From assembly GCA_964017235.1 (NCBI GenBank), contig OZ024936.1, forward strand, positions 30,588,040-30,652,039: a DNA stretch of 64,000 nucleotides, in the 5' to 3' direction. Source of the stretch: Sabellastarte sp. h YS-2021. Taxonomy: Eukaryota > Annelida > Polychaeta > Sabellida > Sabellidae. Position 1 is the first letter of the stretch, and every line of letters begins with the position of its first letter. The position numbers and the translations under genes are program-made. Below the pieces are notes generated by a model. The model worked only from the letters and a program-made list of their open reading frames with translations. It did no database searches and was not told the origin of the DNA. Of this stretch, positions 48,013 to 59,664 are shown piece after piece.

Positions 48013-49029
48013 TATTATTATATCCCAAGACGAAGGTCGGGCATATATTGGATTCAGGGCCGTCGCGCCGCCGTAGAAATTTCCTTGTGTACGCGATAAC
48101 TCAAAAATGGATTAGTATTTTTTTTCAAACTTGGTACACATGTTAAGGGTGCCCAAAGAAAGATCCCTATTTTAAGGTGACCTTAAACTCCCAATAATAA
48201 AGAACTTATGGCCACCTTAAGGTCAGAAATTGGACTTTTGGCCACTTAGAGCCCTCTAGGTCACAAACTATGAGGCTTATCTGGCTAAAATTTTACCTGA
48301 GAACACATTAATATATTTTTAGCACATGTGCCAAAAATCAAGACTTTAAGTTGAGGATAAAATTGTGTTTGAGGCCCATAAAGACCCCACTTGGGGATTT
48401 TTTCTTACATTTTTCACATATTTTGCCCTATAATTTGGAAGTGGTAATTCTGATGAGTTTCAACCTGCACTAGGTATAACTTTCATATGTAATCCTTGTC
48501 TGTGAAAAATTTAAGGGCTGTAGGTTTACCTATAAGGGGTCGACTTAAGGTCTCAAAAGTGCCCACAGAGACCCAATTTATGCACTTTTTGGCACTTTCA
48601 AGCACTGTAGCTTTCAAACTATGTCTCTCATCTAAGTTAAATATCATCTGGGAATATATCGATATATTTTCTTATATGTGCCCTAAAATTTAGGCCTTTA
48701 ATAGACATTTAACCTGTGTATGAGGACCATAAACACCCACCCGAGTGACCCTTATAAGACATTTTTCACATATTTTGCCCTGTAAGTTGGAAATGGTAAG
48801 TCTGAGAAGTTTCAAACTGTATTAGATATGCATTCTATGTGTAACCTTTGATTGGAAAAGATTTTAAGTCTGAAGCTTTAATTTGAAGGTCACATTGAGG
48901 TCTCTTAAAACGCCCACAGAGGCCCAATATTTGGACTTATTGCCAATTTTAAGCCCTGTGACTGTTAAACTATTTGACTGATAGAGCTGAAATCACATCT
49001 GGGAATATATTATTACCGTTGTTTTCCGA

Positions 49030-49130
49030 AATATCGCCCGGGTCCGAAACAGCGCCGGGTCCGTATTAACGCCCTATGACAAAGATAATGAATCATATAA
49101 ACGCCGGGTCCAAATGAACGCCCGCCCCCC
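49030..49130. repeat. Left subterminal repeats of the pogo-like transposon
   Basis: The motif cgcc(c)gggtcc occurs three times (about 49035, 49051 and 49101), with aacgccc words near 49069 and 49118. The same motif in the same orientation occurs at the right end (53529-53610). Clustered motifs inside the TIRs are candidate transposase binding sites. Confidence 0.7.
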
Positions 49131-49442
49131 CACAACCAACACCACAGCTTTGACACTGCACACGACGCTATAAACAAACATAAATAGTAACGCATGTCTG
49201 TTGCCTTGGTTACCAGTCTGGGTACTTTGTTTTGTTGCATGTTTAAGCTTAATGTTGGATCTGTGACAAAAACAAGGATACAAATACTAATTTAATAGTG
49301 TATTTACATAAAATAAAGAACAGGTGGATATAAAACTAACCTTAAAACAGATACTGTATCACTATTGATTTTATCAGAAACTGTCTTGCTGTACCAGCAG
49401 ACAACTTTAGCTGGCAATTTTCTAACCGCAAATATATCTGAA

Positions 49443-52400
49443 ATGGCATCAAATCTGGAAGAATCAAGGGAGGTATCAGTATCTATGAATGAAACATTGG
49501 AGTATGGTGAGAGTTCAGAGGATGAAAATGAGAAGGAAAATACCAGCATGGGTAATGGTAATGAGGTTGAAGTAGGTAGAAGCTGCCCGAAGAAAACCGT
49601 GAATGAAAAGCAGGAGGAAATAGTTGCAGCCGCAAATGTGAGGAAGGAGACACATAAAGCTTACAGTATCCCATTTAAGCTTGAGGCTGTGGCATTTTCT
49701 GAAATGAAAAGTAAAGAGGCTGCAGCACGAAAATACGCTGTAGCTCCAAAAAGGATACGGGAATGGGTAAAACAAAAAGACAAGCTGAAGGAATGTATGG
49801 ACAAACCTGGTTGGGAAAAACGTAAGAAACTTGAAGGTGCAGGAAGAAAACCGATGAGTACAAATTTAGAAGAGAAACTCTTTGACTGGATATCAGAGAT
49901 GCGGGAAAAGAGGAACAGGGTTAGCCGAAAGATGGTCCGCAACAAAGCAAGGGAATTAAGCAGGCAAGATGTACAAATCTGTGAAGATGTAGAAGCAAGA
50001 GGCGACAGTAATTTTATTGCAAGTAATGGTTGGCTGAACCGCTTCTTCCGCAGACACAGCCTGACACTCCGCCGGAAAACAACTCAGGGACAAAAGATCC
50101 CATTGCACTACATGCAGAAATTGAAGAACTTTATTTACTACATTCGCAGCTTGCGAATAAAAAATTTCTATGGCATGGCTGACATGGACGAAACAGCTGT
50201 CTGGTTGGATATGCCTGGCAGTACCACTGTGAGTGGCATTGGAGAAAGTAGTGTCTCTATACGCACTACAGGTCATGAGAAATCCAGGATAACTGTATGT
50301 CTTACAGCCAAGGCAAATGGAACAAAACTGCCCCCTATGATAATTTTTAAGGGAAAGAGAATGGATCGTGATGTTGCTGCTCTTCCGGGAGTTATTCCCA
50401 TGATGAGTGACAATGGCTGGATGAATGAAAACCTCACTCTACAGTATCTTCATTCTACTCTGGGCAGAATGACATTCAACAGAAGACTTCTGGTGTGGGA
50501 CAGTTACAGATGTCATATATCACAGGCAGTCAAGCAAGAAGCCAGGAAAATGAAAGTTGATTTGGCCATAATTCCAGGTGGATGCACAGGAATCATTCAG
50601 GTATGTACTCAATTACTGGTAAATAAGCTAACATTTGTTGCTTACTTTGATTTTGAGTAGCTTTGGTGGTGGTTTTACTAAATTTGTTTATTATAGTCAT
50701 TTTTTGGTGATTTTACACAACCATACGTACCAGTGAGTATGGTCTTGAAGAAGTGGCCTACTTTCTGCTTGATGAAATTATGTATACCGGTATATATCAT
50801 ACTCAGACTTAATAGTTGCTGTATCATGATTCCACACTGAAAACCTTAAGCTCCTTTAAGAGAAGCAATCTCGTCTCCCACCTTCTGAGATTGAAGTTTG
50901 ATTCCCGGCTTGACATCAAGTGGGAAAGCTGATGGTTTACAGAACAGAGTATTGACCAACTGTATGTATTGATTTCCTCTGCCAATAGAACTACCTGTTG
51001 CGAAATGACCTATACAATGTGTTGAAAGCGATGTTAAAATCCAAATAAATAAAGAGAAACAAAAAGGTTTTTCATTCTTAGTACATCCTCCACAAGAATC
51101 TGTACTAGTAAATACCAAGTACAGTAGTTTAGGGTATGTGCAAACCCTGTATTCTCGCTAGTTCATCCTCAAGATTCTGCACCAGAAACTACAAGGTAGT
51201 TTAGTGGGTATATGTAGACCCTCCATTCTCGCTAGTTCATCCTGAACATTCTGCATCAGAAACTACAAGGTAGTTTAGTGGGTATATGTAGACCCTCCAT
51301 TCTCGCTAGTTCATCCTGAACATTCTGCATCAGAAACTACAAGGTAGTTTAGTGGGTATATGTAGACCCTCCATTCTCGCTACTTCATCCTCAAGATTCT
51401 GCATTAGAAACTACAAGGTAGTTTAGTATACGCGGTATGTAGACCCTGCATTTTTACTATTGTATAAATTACACACTAGCCACTGTTTTTTTTTTGTTTT
51501 TATTTTGGATAAAGGGAAACAATGTATTATTGTAGTTGGCAACAAAGTTCTGCACAATAAACTGTCTCATATTCGCAAATAACTTCCAACTTCCTTTTTA
51601 AAAGATATATCCCTACCATCATATTACAACCTGGATTATTTGGTACTAAAACATTCAACTTTGAATTAATTCAGGCCAGGCATACTGGTAACCCAAAGTA
51701 CCTTTTAATGTTCCATTAGGCACCAGATGTCTGTTGGAATGCCCCTTTCAAGGCACACTTACGGGAACTATACGAGGATTGGATGATTACGGAAAACAAG
51801 CCTTTGACGGCTGGTGGGAATCTTAAGCCTCCTTCAAAGCTGTTGATCGCAACATGGGTAAAAATTGCATGGTCCCAACTCTCGACAGAATTAATTATTC
51901 GAAGTTTTTCACCTGTGCCATCAGCAATAACGTGGATTCATCAGAAGATGACTTTATTGAATGCTTGAAAGAAAAAGGATGTCTGAACAGTTGCAGGTAA
52001 ATATTGTTAACATTATGGCTACCGGTACATGATAAGCACCCTAGTGAGTGTACAGGAGACCAGGTGGTACATTGATAACACACTTGCCTGCCACCTTTGA
52101 CATATGAGTTTGAATCCTGGCCAGACTTAAAGTGGGAAACTGGTAGTTTCTTACTGTTTACAGTAGAAAAACTTGACCAACTGTATGTACTGGTTTCTTC
52201 TGCCTATGAAACTACAGTACCCATTGTGATACAATCTGTACAGTGTTGAAAGCAATGTTAAAACCCAAATACCCGGTAAATAAACACTGGTACCCGGTAG
52301 TGAATGTACAGTAAGTTAGGAGAGAAATAGTATCTAGGCATTGTTGCAGGAAGTTTAATACTGTAGTGGTACTACAGATGCAGAGTACCTGGAATCTGTA

Positions 52401-52976
52401 TACGGTACCACAATCTTGAGTCATACCACTAGTATACACTGTCAAACTCAGTAATTTATTATAAATGATGTCAGCTTGTTCTATAAAACAAGGGGTCATG
52501 GTGGCAGAGTGGTAACACTCTAGCCTCCCACCTCTGAGGCTGGGATTCGATTCCCAGCATGGCCTCAAGTGGGAAAGCTGGTAGTTGTTTGCTGTTGGTC
52601 TGCAGTTTACAGTACAGAACCCTAAGGAACTGTATGTACTGATTTCCTCTGCCCTTCCAACTACCCGTCGTGATATGACCTGTACAGTGTTGAAAGCAAC
52701 GTAAAACCCCAAACAAATAAAATAAAATCTATAAAAACAATTTGACCTGAGATGTTTAAGCCATGTAAAAACTGGACTTGGACTTAATTTTTTGGCACAA
52801 GCTTTTTTTAAAGCTTAATCTTTTTCACATGTAGGGATGAAATTGCAGAAAAATCTAAGAAGCTTGTAGAGTGCAATGGCAACTTACAAGCACTTAATGA
52901 AAATATTTCAAGTGAAAACTCCAGCTCCAGTACATCAGACAATGAGAGTGATGAGGACGAGGTTTCCAGTAACTGA
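49443..52976 (+). CDS. pogo-like transposase with HTH, CENP-B-type HTH and DDE domains; one frameshift
   Basis: Exons 49443-50600, 51720-51996 and 52835-52976 have GT-AG borders. An N-terminal acidic region is followed by a psq/HTH-like domain (residues 75-112, PFKLEAVAF...KRIREWVKQK), a CENP-B-type HTH (about 140-215, SNGWLNRFFRRHSL), and a DDE_1-type catalytic core with MADMDETAVW (Asp 249) and LLVWDSYRCH (Asp 353). The third acid lies in APDVCWNAPFK at the start of exon 2. The C-terminus is Ser/Asp/Glu-rich. Exon 2 has a one-base loss in a T-run near 51904-51908, where family-like sequence (CAISNNVDSSEDDFIECL) continues in the next frame; with that exception every exon is open. The enzyme would cut at the TIRs and integrate at TA. 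The single homopolymer lesion could be a sequencing error. Confidence 0.87.
50845..51055 (+). mobile_element. SINE-A, diverged, in transposase intron 1
   Basis: Contains tctcgtctcccaccttctga, gtgggaaagctgatggttta, gaccaactgtatgtattgat and gttgaaagcgatgttaaaat with an AAAT tail. It lacks part of the body between the gggaaagctg and acagaacag words. Confidence 0.7.
51121..51450. repeat. Minisatellite, 74-bp unit, just over four copies, in transposase intron 1
   Basis: The marker attctcgcta recurs at 51151, 51225, 51299 and 51373, exactly 74 bp apart. Each unit has agaaactacaaggtagttta, gggtatatgtagaccct, ctcgctagttcatcct and attctgca. The two central units are identical over the stretch I compared; the outer ones are diverged, a usual pattern for unequal exchange. 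Confidence 0.9.
52047..52285 (+). mobile_element. SINE-A, diverged, in transposase intron 2
   Basis: Head gagaccaggtggtacattga, box-B-like gagtttgaatcctgg, body gtgggaaactggtagttt, segment gaccaactgtatgtactggt and tail gttgaaagcaatgttaaaac. It is older than the copy that follows at 52492. Confidence 0.7.
52492..52727 (+). mobile_element. SINE-A, full-length and little diverged, in transposase intron 2
   Basis: Complete head (catggtggcagagtggtaac), box B (gggattcgattcccagc), body and tail (gttgaaagcaacgtaaaacc). It is flanked by tctataaaacaa at 52480-52491 and tctataaaaacaa at 52728-52740, a duplication with one extra A. Confidence 0.85.
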
Positions 52977-53528
52977 TTAAAGTCATTTTGATTGACTATT
53001 GAACTATCTACATAAAGAAATGCTAAGACATATTTTAGTTTAGGTTTATTTAAGATTTATAAAAGAAAACATCAATGTTTTACTGAAAGTACCGCTAAAA
53101 TAATATTGCAGTAAAGATTGACAATTCTTTTTCCAGTGTTATCAAGGATAATTTAGTTAAGGACCATTTTTATAAGTAAAAATGAAGTTTGGTACCATTA
53201 CTGGTACCTTGTACTTAATTTTTTTTTTAAATAAAACTGTCTTGATTTGCACTCATTAAGTCATTAGTATTAACATCTAAGTACAAATTAACATCATATA
53301 AATAGTCTGAACACTTGGTGAAATATGCCACACATCATTCAGCATATCCAAACATTCCCACAAAACAACCTTCTGAACTTCATTATCTTTGCTAATTGAC
53401 GGCTGCAAAAAAAACGTCTGCTGAAAAGCTGGTAGCTGAGGATAGTTTCTGGTGGAAATGAAGCATAAACAAAACATACATGACAAGTGGGTAAGTACAT
53501 TATTTTCTTTATTTCATGATTAATCAAT

Positions 53529-53612
53529 GAACGCCCTTACTCAAATTAACGCCGGGTCCGATCTAACGCCGGGGATGCAACCAATTTTTAAAAAATGAAC
53601 GCCCGGGCGATA
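53529..53612. repeat. Right subterminal repeats of the pogo-like transposon
   Basis: aacgccc (53530), aacgccgggtcc (53549), aacgccgggg (53565) and aacgcccgggcg (53599) precede the right TIR. They run in the same direction as the left-end set, so they are direct rather than mirrored relative to the element. Confidence 0.7.
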
Positions 53613-54344
53613 TTTCGGAAAAAAACGGTATGTTCTTTTTACATGTGCCAAAAATAAAGGCTTTAAGTAGACATTTAACCTGTGTATGAGGACCATAAAG
53701 ACCCACCCCAGTGACCCTTTTTAGACATTTTTCACATATTTTGCCCTGTAACTTGGAATGGTAAGTGTGAGAAGTTTCAAACTGTATCAGATATACATTC
53801 TATGTATAATCTTTGATTGTGAAAGATTTTAAGTCTGAAGCTTCAATTGAAGGTCATATTGAGGTCTCTTAAAAGGCCCACAGAGGCCCAATATTTGGAC
53901 CTTTTGCCACTTTTAAGCCCTGTGACTGATAAACTATGTGGCTGATAGGTCTGAAATCTCAACTAGGAATACATTATTTATGTTCTTTTTACATGTGCCA
54001 AAAATCAAGGCCTTTAGTAGACATTTAACCTGTGTATAAGGACCATAGACACTCGCCCAAGTGACCTTTTTTGACATTTTTTTTTCTGTATTTTGCCCTG
54101 CAATTTGGAAATATAAAGTCTGACAAGTCTCAAACTGTATTGTATATCATTTTTGTTTGTTATCTATGTCCCCAAAAAGTTTCAGATCTGTAGTTTAATT
54201 GCTAAGGTCATTTTAACAATTCTAAAATGCCCACAGAGACCCAATTTATGGACATTGTGATACTTTAAAGCCCTGTAACTGTTGAACTATGTGGTTCATA
54301 GAACTGAAATCTTTGAATTTTTCAAAGGAAGTGTCGGTCTATTT

Positions 54345-55290
54345 AAATTTTGAATATTAACGATGTTATAATTGGGTATCTTAGGCTTTTAAGAACTTAT
54401 TTTTGTGTTTTTATCCCTCTGCTTGCTGAGTTTTTAACTTTTTAAAATGAAACTGGTTAATACATATTAAAGTGGCAGAATGGACATAGTTATTGAAATT
54501 ATAGCCTTATATAGTAAAAAGAGGGGATTTTTAACCCTTAACTAGCCTAGTATTATTCAACTTGCCTCAGTTAATTTTGACACAGCTCCTGCAGTTATGA
54601 AGCTATTTCAGTTGATAATCACACATTTATAATTCTCAATTCTGAATTATTATCATAAATTTGTTCTTGTGGTTAATAATTTATATTTAAATCTGGGGGT
54701 ATAATTTTCCTGTTGAACATTCCTTATTTATATATTTGATTTTTTTATTGGTCATAAGATTAACTGAGCTTTTGGGGCAACTTTATAAAATAAATAGCCT
54801 GGACCATTGATGATTTCTGACTATTTTATTACCCCTTTTATATATACCATTTATGCAGTATCACACCACCCCTTTGTAATACTAGGTAATGTAGTCCCCC
54901 CCCCACCCCCTCTGGCTACCTCCAGCTAAACGAGTGACACTAAATAAACAAAGGTATTGATATCAAATGAGAAACAAAGAACCAGGCTGTCAGTGGGGTT
55001 GCAGATCTCCTGTAATAGTGTTAGATGTTCAACACCTAGATGTTTAATTAGATGTTCATCATACATCAGTCAGATTTAAACCATATCTTCTTTTTTTTGC
55101 TCTACACAGATATATCAAGAAAGCACTCATCCTCTTTGTTTAAGCAGTATGGTGGTATAAAAAGGGCATATGTAAAAGGGCATATGTAGCACTAGAAACT
55201 AAAACTTCATTTTATTTGCAAGGAACTGAGAAGTGATATTGTCAGATTTTACTGTTTCTTCTTATTATAAATGAAACTGTGAAACCAACT
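54345..55290. other. No gene recognised
   Basis: AT-rich sequence with one C-run (54896-54910 region, cccccccccaccccc). No coding motif or known repeat was found. Confidence 0.5.
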
Positions 55291-55299
55291 TTAATTAAC

Positions 55300-56640
55300 A
55301 CTCGACGATAGGAGAGGGTTATTGTAATCAGTTTGTTTCTGTCCGTCTGTCTGTCTGTCTGTGCACCGTTTTGCCCTTATAACTCAAAAACTATAACATT
55401 AATGGAGCTCAAATTTGGTGGGTAGATATTTCATGGGGTACAGACGGAATCTTCCAAATTTGGTGTAATTTGTTTGACAGGTTTTTAAATTTTTAATTGG
55501 GCATATACAGTGAAACCTACTTGTCTTCAAAAATCAATATCATGATAGGATTTCCTCCTCATGAATTCTTGCCTCATCAGGTATCCTCTGTGGCTGTGAG
55601 TGTAATGTGTAGAACTTGTAATCTCATGGTTGGGGTTCAATACCAGTCAATAATAAATTTTTTTTTTAATTTTTGTTTTTAGGATTTTTTTAGCAATTTT
55701 TTTAAAGGTCTTTTAAAAAGAAAAGAAAAAAAAACACAGCATCTAAAATTTTGCTGTTCAAAAAAAACATAAACCAAGATAAAGTGTTCAACTTGATGGA
55801 CCATAATTTTCAATTGGGCATATACAGAGAAATCTGATTTTCTTTATTGCATAAGTAAAAAAATCAATATTTTACTGTCTGATGATGCCATTACTTAATG
55901 ATGTCACAATGCAATTGTCATTGTGAGGTCACAAAACCTAGCTTGTGATACTTGTGATATATTTCTTCTCATTAAATTTATGTCTTGAAATTGAAATAAA
56001 TACAATTGAGAGGGAAGTGGTGTATTTGTCATGTTTATTTATTTCTGTTTTTTTTTTTTTTTTTTGTTTGTTTCAATTTCTTGACGGTCCATCACAAAAA
56101 TTTACCCCGAATAATTTTGACCAAGAAGTGGCTTTTAACCAATATTTTTACCTCTACCAGGAGTTTATGTTTGTTGTGTGCTTTTTTGTCTATTTGTCTG
56201 CCTGTTTTTGGTGTTAGATTACTCCAGAACTAATGAACAGATCTTTATAAAAAATTTGTGAGTAGGACCTGGTGAAAGGAAGAAATTACTAATTTTTGGG
56301 AAAGACGTGGATCATATTTTGGATACAAAAATATCATGAATTTTCATAGGTCCCATTTCAATGTATAATGATTTTAGCTTTCTACTTCATATTTCTTCAA
56401 AAGTAATTAATAAATTTTGATGTCAAATTTGATGTAGGAAGGGACTAGCCATGGGAAGGAGTGATTACAGTTTAGGAAAGATCCAGTTAATATTTTGGAT
56501 ACCAAGAAGCCTCCAGAATTTCTGGAAATGCCACCATGGTGGATGTGTGTTATACTTTATAACACTTGTGAGACTGGTCACATTGAGTCGAGCGTTTTGC
56601 TCTCTCTGAGTGCATCTTGTTTACTTTGTAAAACGCTTGG
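55300..56640. repeat. Dispersed-repeat composite with two copies of an aattgggcatatacag unit
   Basis: It starts with cgacgataggagagggttat and a (gtct)n run (55346-55362). The phrase ttaattgggcatatacag occurs near 55494 and, as tcaattgggcatatacag, near 55811, both followed by g.aa.ct..ttgtctt/ttttctt. It closes with gagcgttttgctctctctga, a style of ending common in dispersed marine invertebrate repeats. A T-run of 19 sits near 56050. I cannot name the family. Confidence 0.5.
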
Positions 56641-56741
56641 AAGGATACATGTCAAATTATGAAGAAAAAACAAAATCTAATTGCATATTTGTTTTATAAT
56701 ATTCATCTATCCACTAATATATTAAAATATAGAAACAGATA

Positions 56742-57405
56742 AACTTGTGTGTGGACCTTTGCCCACAAGGACTCTTGTCCAAGGGACCTTTGGCCACAAA
56801 GGACTTTGCCCACCATTTTTACAGGGAGGGACTTGCATAAAATAATGATATGAAATAATATCCACATAATTAGCTTCTTAATGTTTTTTAAGTATAAGTG
56901 TACAATATGTACCATATTAAAGGTCAGCTTCTTATTATGTTGTTGAATTATAAGTATGTAATGTTACAATGTAATAATATACTCAATGACTGTTGGACTT
57001 TCTTGAAACCTTTTTTGTATACATGCATTCTTCATTGCAAAGGTTTTGGCCACCTCTGGTATTTTTATTGTTTCCATTTTGCAGTACTATGTAAACAGTA
57101 ATCTATCAACAGTGAATTAAATGCTAATGAAATCAACTTTCATAATTTATATAGTGCAACTTTAGTTCAGTTAATGTTATCTGTTTCAACACTACATATC
57201 CTGAGTAGTTATCTAAATAGAGTATTGATTGATTGATTAATTGATTGATAAAAAATGAAAATGTCTATGTGGTTAGAAAAATATCTGTTGTGGGTGAACA
57301 TCCTACCCTGTCAGATTGGTGTGGGTAAACTTCCTTGTGGGCAAAGTGCCTGTGGATAGAGTTTGCATTGGGCAAAGTTCTTGTGGGCTAAGTTCCTGGA
57401 TTCAC
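56742..57405. mobile_element. Foldback (MITE-like) element of about 660 bp with ctttgcccacaag repeats
   Basis: The left end has cctttgcccacaaggact, ggacctttggccacaaagg and actttgcccacc. The right end has the complement several times (cttgtgggcaaagtgcctgt, gggcaaagttcttgtgggct). The interior is AT-rich and non-coding. The exact termini are uncertain by about 15 bp. Confidence 0.62.
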
Positions 57406-57409
57406 ATCT

Positions 57410-59185
57410 GTCGTCTGGGGATATCATTTTGCTTGCAAAATAAAAATATTGTGGATTGAATTACTCAAGTTCTTATATAAGTGGTTGATTATGTTTTCCC
57501 TCAAGATTATATCACACAGAAGGGGTCCCATGGAAAATACCCAATCAAAACATGTTGCGTCAGTGATGACCTGTCTGGGGATATGTTGGCGCCAAGTTGA
57601 CCCAATCTAGTTGAATATATATCCATAAAATATCATTCATACACTTATGATAAAACGTTACATCCTATAGAAATGCACCACACTAGGGTATAACTTTGGA
57701 TCTCAGGTATACAGATTATGCATGGTCAAATTTTGGTATTATCCTCTACTGGAATCAGACCCTTGATCCCCTCTAGTATGTCCTGCCTGAAGGACGATCT
57801 CACGCTGTACTGATGTGGGCTTTGATATTTTAGGAACAGGGAAAGCCAGGCTGACCCTGCTTCCCCCTCTCAATCTTTTTTGACCTTAATTTGACCTTTT
57901 CATACCAATTCGACTCAAATGATACTAAACACGATACCAGCATGCTGCTAAAGGACTATTACTTTATTATTCAGTACCATTCTTGTCTGCTTGTTGCATT
58001 TTGCCAGAAGTGATGATTATCATTATATAGTGGCCTCTTTAGTACTTATATTGTGTGGTGGCATTTTAAATTTTATTTTCAATTCCTTTTTAAATATAGC
58101 TCTGAATTTGTAAGGTTTTATCTACAAATATGTGGAATCCCTCAAACTGGTTCTGTTAATGTCTTGTTAGATCTCATATTACCCCTTAATTTTACCTCAG
58201 ATGACCCTGAAACTCAAATCTCTGACCTGAGTTTTTGAGTTCGAACCAAATGTGTGATGAAACCTTGGTTGCTTATTATTTTATCCAAGTAGGTAACATA
58301 TTCATGCCATTATAAGGCTAGTCCCTTGATATTTTCATACATCCTGTAATTGGAGTCCTGGAATAAGGTACTGGCCAAAAATGAGAATATCGAGAAAAGA
58401 GTAATAACTTATTAGCTAGATAGGATGTAATGGGAAGCAGTCATCAACAAGAAAATGTATTGTGATCTATTGTTGCTTACAACTGGTACGAACAATATAG
58501 AAAAAAAATAAAATGCAGAAGATTCACAATGCACAATTACCGCCATAGCTTCTTTTACATTGTAATTGATGAAGCTAAGGCATTGTCTTTATTGCAATTC
58601 ATAAATTTTGAAAGATTTCATTTCATGGAACACTTTTGTGAAACTGAATAGGTTTGCATCTATCCTGTGTTCGTCAATTTCTCTAAAAGAAACAAATATT
58701 TAAAAACAAAGCGTTAAATTATCTTTGCTAGTTCAGTGACTTTTAAAGAAATACACTCCTTGCTCAAGTTTAAGATAAATCTCAACCCATTTTAGTCTTT
58801 AGCTCCAACGTAATCAGTCGATTGGAATGTTTTGAATATATGTGTTATTGTGCACTATTTACACATGCAGAAATATGAGAAGATTTAATTGTTAGAACAA
58901 TTGCGGTAATTTGTTACATATCATTTATCATAAATAAGTTACTAATATATGTATTTTTAGCATTGTCTCATAAGTCATTTTAAACAATGCATTAATGCGT
59001 CAACCACAATGTAGGCTCTTAAAATGTTTGTTTTGTTTGATGCCCAGTGGTTTGGTGTACCTGCAATTCTAATATGACTCACACAATAAGTTGATAACTA
59101 TCTGAAACCCAAATATTTCAAATATTACAAATCCAAAAACCACAGACCTTATCATTAAGGGATGGGTAAAAAATGGTGATTAACA
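57410..59185. other. No gene recognised
   Basis: AT-rich sequence without coding motifs. The segment 57520-57900 is less AT-rich but its ORFs are short and featureless. Confidence 0.45.
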
Positions 59186-59189
59186 TAAA

Positions 59190-59660
59190 TGCCGGGCATT
59201 TCCTATTCTCAAAAGACTCCATTGGGTGTCAGTTGAATATTGCTGCATCTTCAAAACGGCCACTTTAGTTTATAAGTTTCTTCAAAATGATCGTCCCAGC
59301 TACTTTGGTCATTTTTGTCTATTTGTTGCGGCAAACATGCCACAAGATATAATCGAGAAGATAAAACCTCAATTCTATTTATCTGTAAATAAATAGAAAA
59401 ACACTTCGGGCACAGTTTTTTTCCTTTACTGCTCTCACAGTTACCTTATAATGTTTGTTCTGCCCCTACTCTTGCCTGTTTCAGGTAAAAGCTAAAATCT
59501 TATCTTTTCAGAAAGGCTTTCCCACCATAGCCCATAAACTACCTCGCTTCTTCATGGTACCAACTTGGCTATGTATATGGAATAATAAGTGTTGAGACTT
59601 AGAGTGTGGCTTGTTCACAGATTAAGTGTTATAAATTCTAGCATGGCACAGAATTAAAAA
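59190..59660 (+). mobile_element. L2/CR1-like LINE 3' remnant
   Basis: Plus-strand reading RLHWVSVEYCCIFKTATLVYKFLQND, RPSYFGHF corresponds to the 'LHWLPVxxRIxFKTxxLVYKxLHxxxPxYF' block of the LINEs at 28.3 and 41.4 kb. The remainder is frameshifted. The 3' end, cacagattaagtgttataaattc, matches the agattaagygctataaa terminus of that same family. Confidence 0.75.
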
Positions 59661-59664
59661 CCAA

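Larger units (their letters stand above)
49014..53630 (+). mobile_element. Full-length pogo-like (Tc1/mariner superfamily) DNA transposon, 4.6 kb
   Basis: The left terminus ccgttgttttccgaaatatcg at 49016 is the near-perfect reverse complement of the right terminus ending at 53628 (about 27 bp with one mismatch), flanked by TA on both sides (49014-49015 and 53629-53630). The insertion lies in a tandem-repeat unit. The neighbouring unit at about 53965 preserves the empty site (cattatttatgttctttt), confirming TA duplication and precise borders. The element contains a three-exon transposase gene, subterminal repeats, a 74-bp minisatellite and three SINEs. Confidence 0.92.
48195..54340. repeat. 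Tandem repeat with a ~350-bp unit, split by the pogo-like transposon
   Basis: The marker gcccacagag occurs at 48561, 48912, 53876 and 54229. Subtracting the 4.6-kb transposon, the spacings are 351, about 349 and 353. Each unit also carries caaactatgt, acatgtgccaaaaat, cctgtgtatgaggaccat and tcacatattttgccctgtaa in the same order. A more diverged unit precedes, from about 48195. The array is preceded by ccgtcgcgccgccgtagaaa and gcgataactcaaaaatgg, which may be the start of the larger repeat. No coding potential is evident. Confidence 0.82.

Noticed and set aside
51121..51450. Regularly spaced repeats considered as a CRISPR-like array
   Set aside because: The whole 74-bp unit is repeated with no unique spacers, and the context is a eukaryotic transposon intron. 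It is a minisatellite.
55945..56233. Hydrophobic 75-90-codon ORFs
   Set aside because: The apparent membrane segment is caused by a T-run (Phe codons) inside a dispersed repeat.
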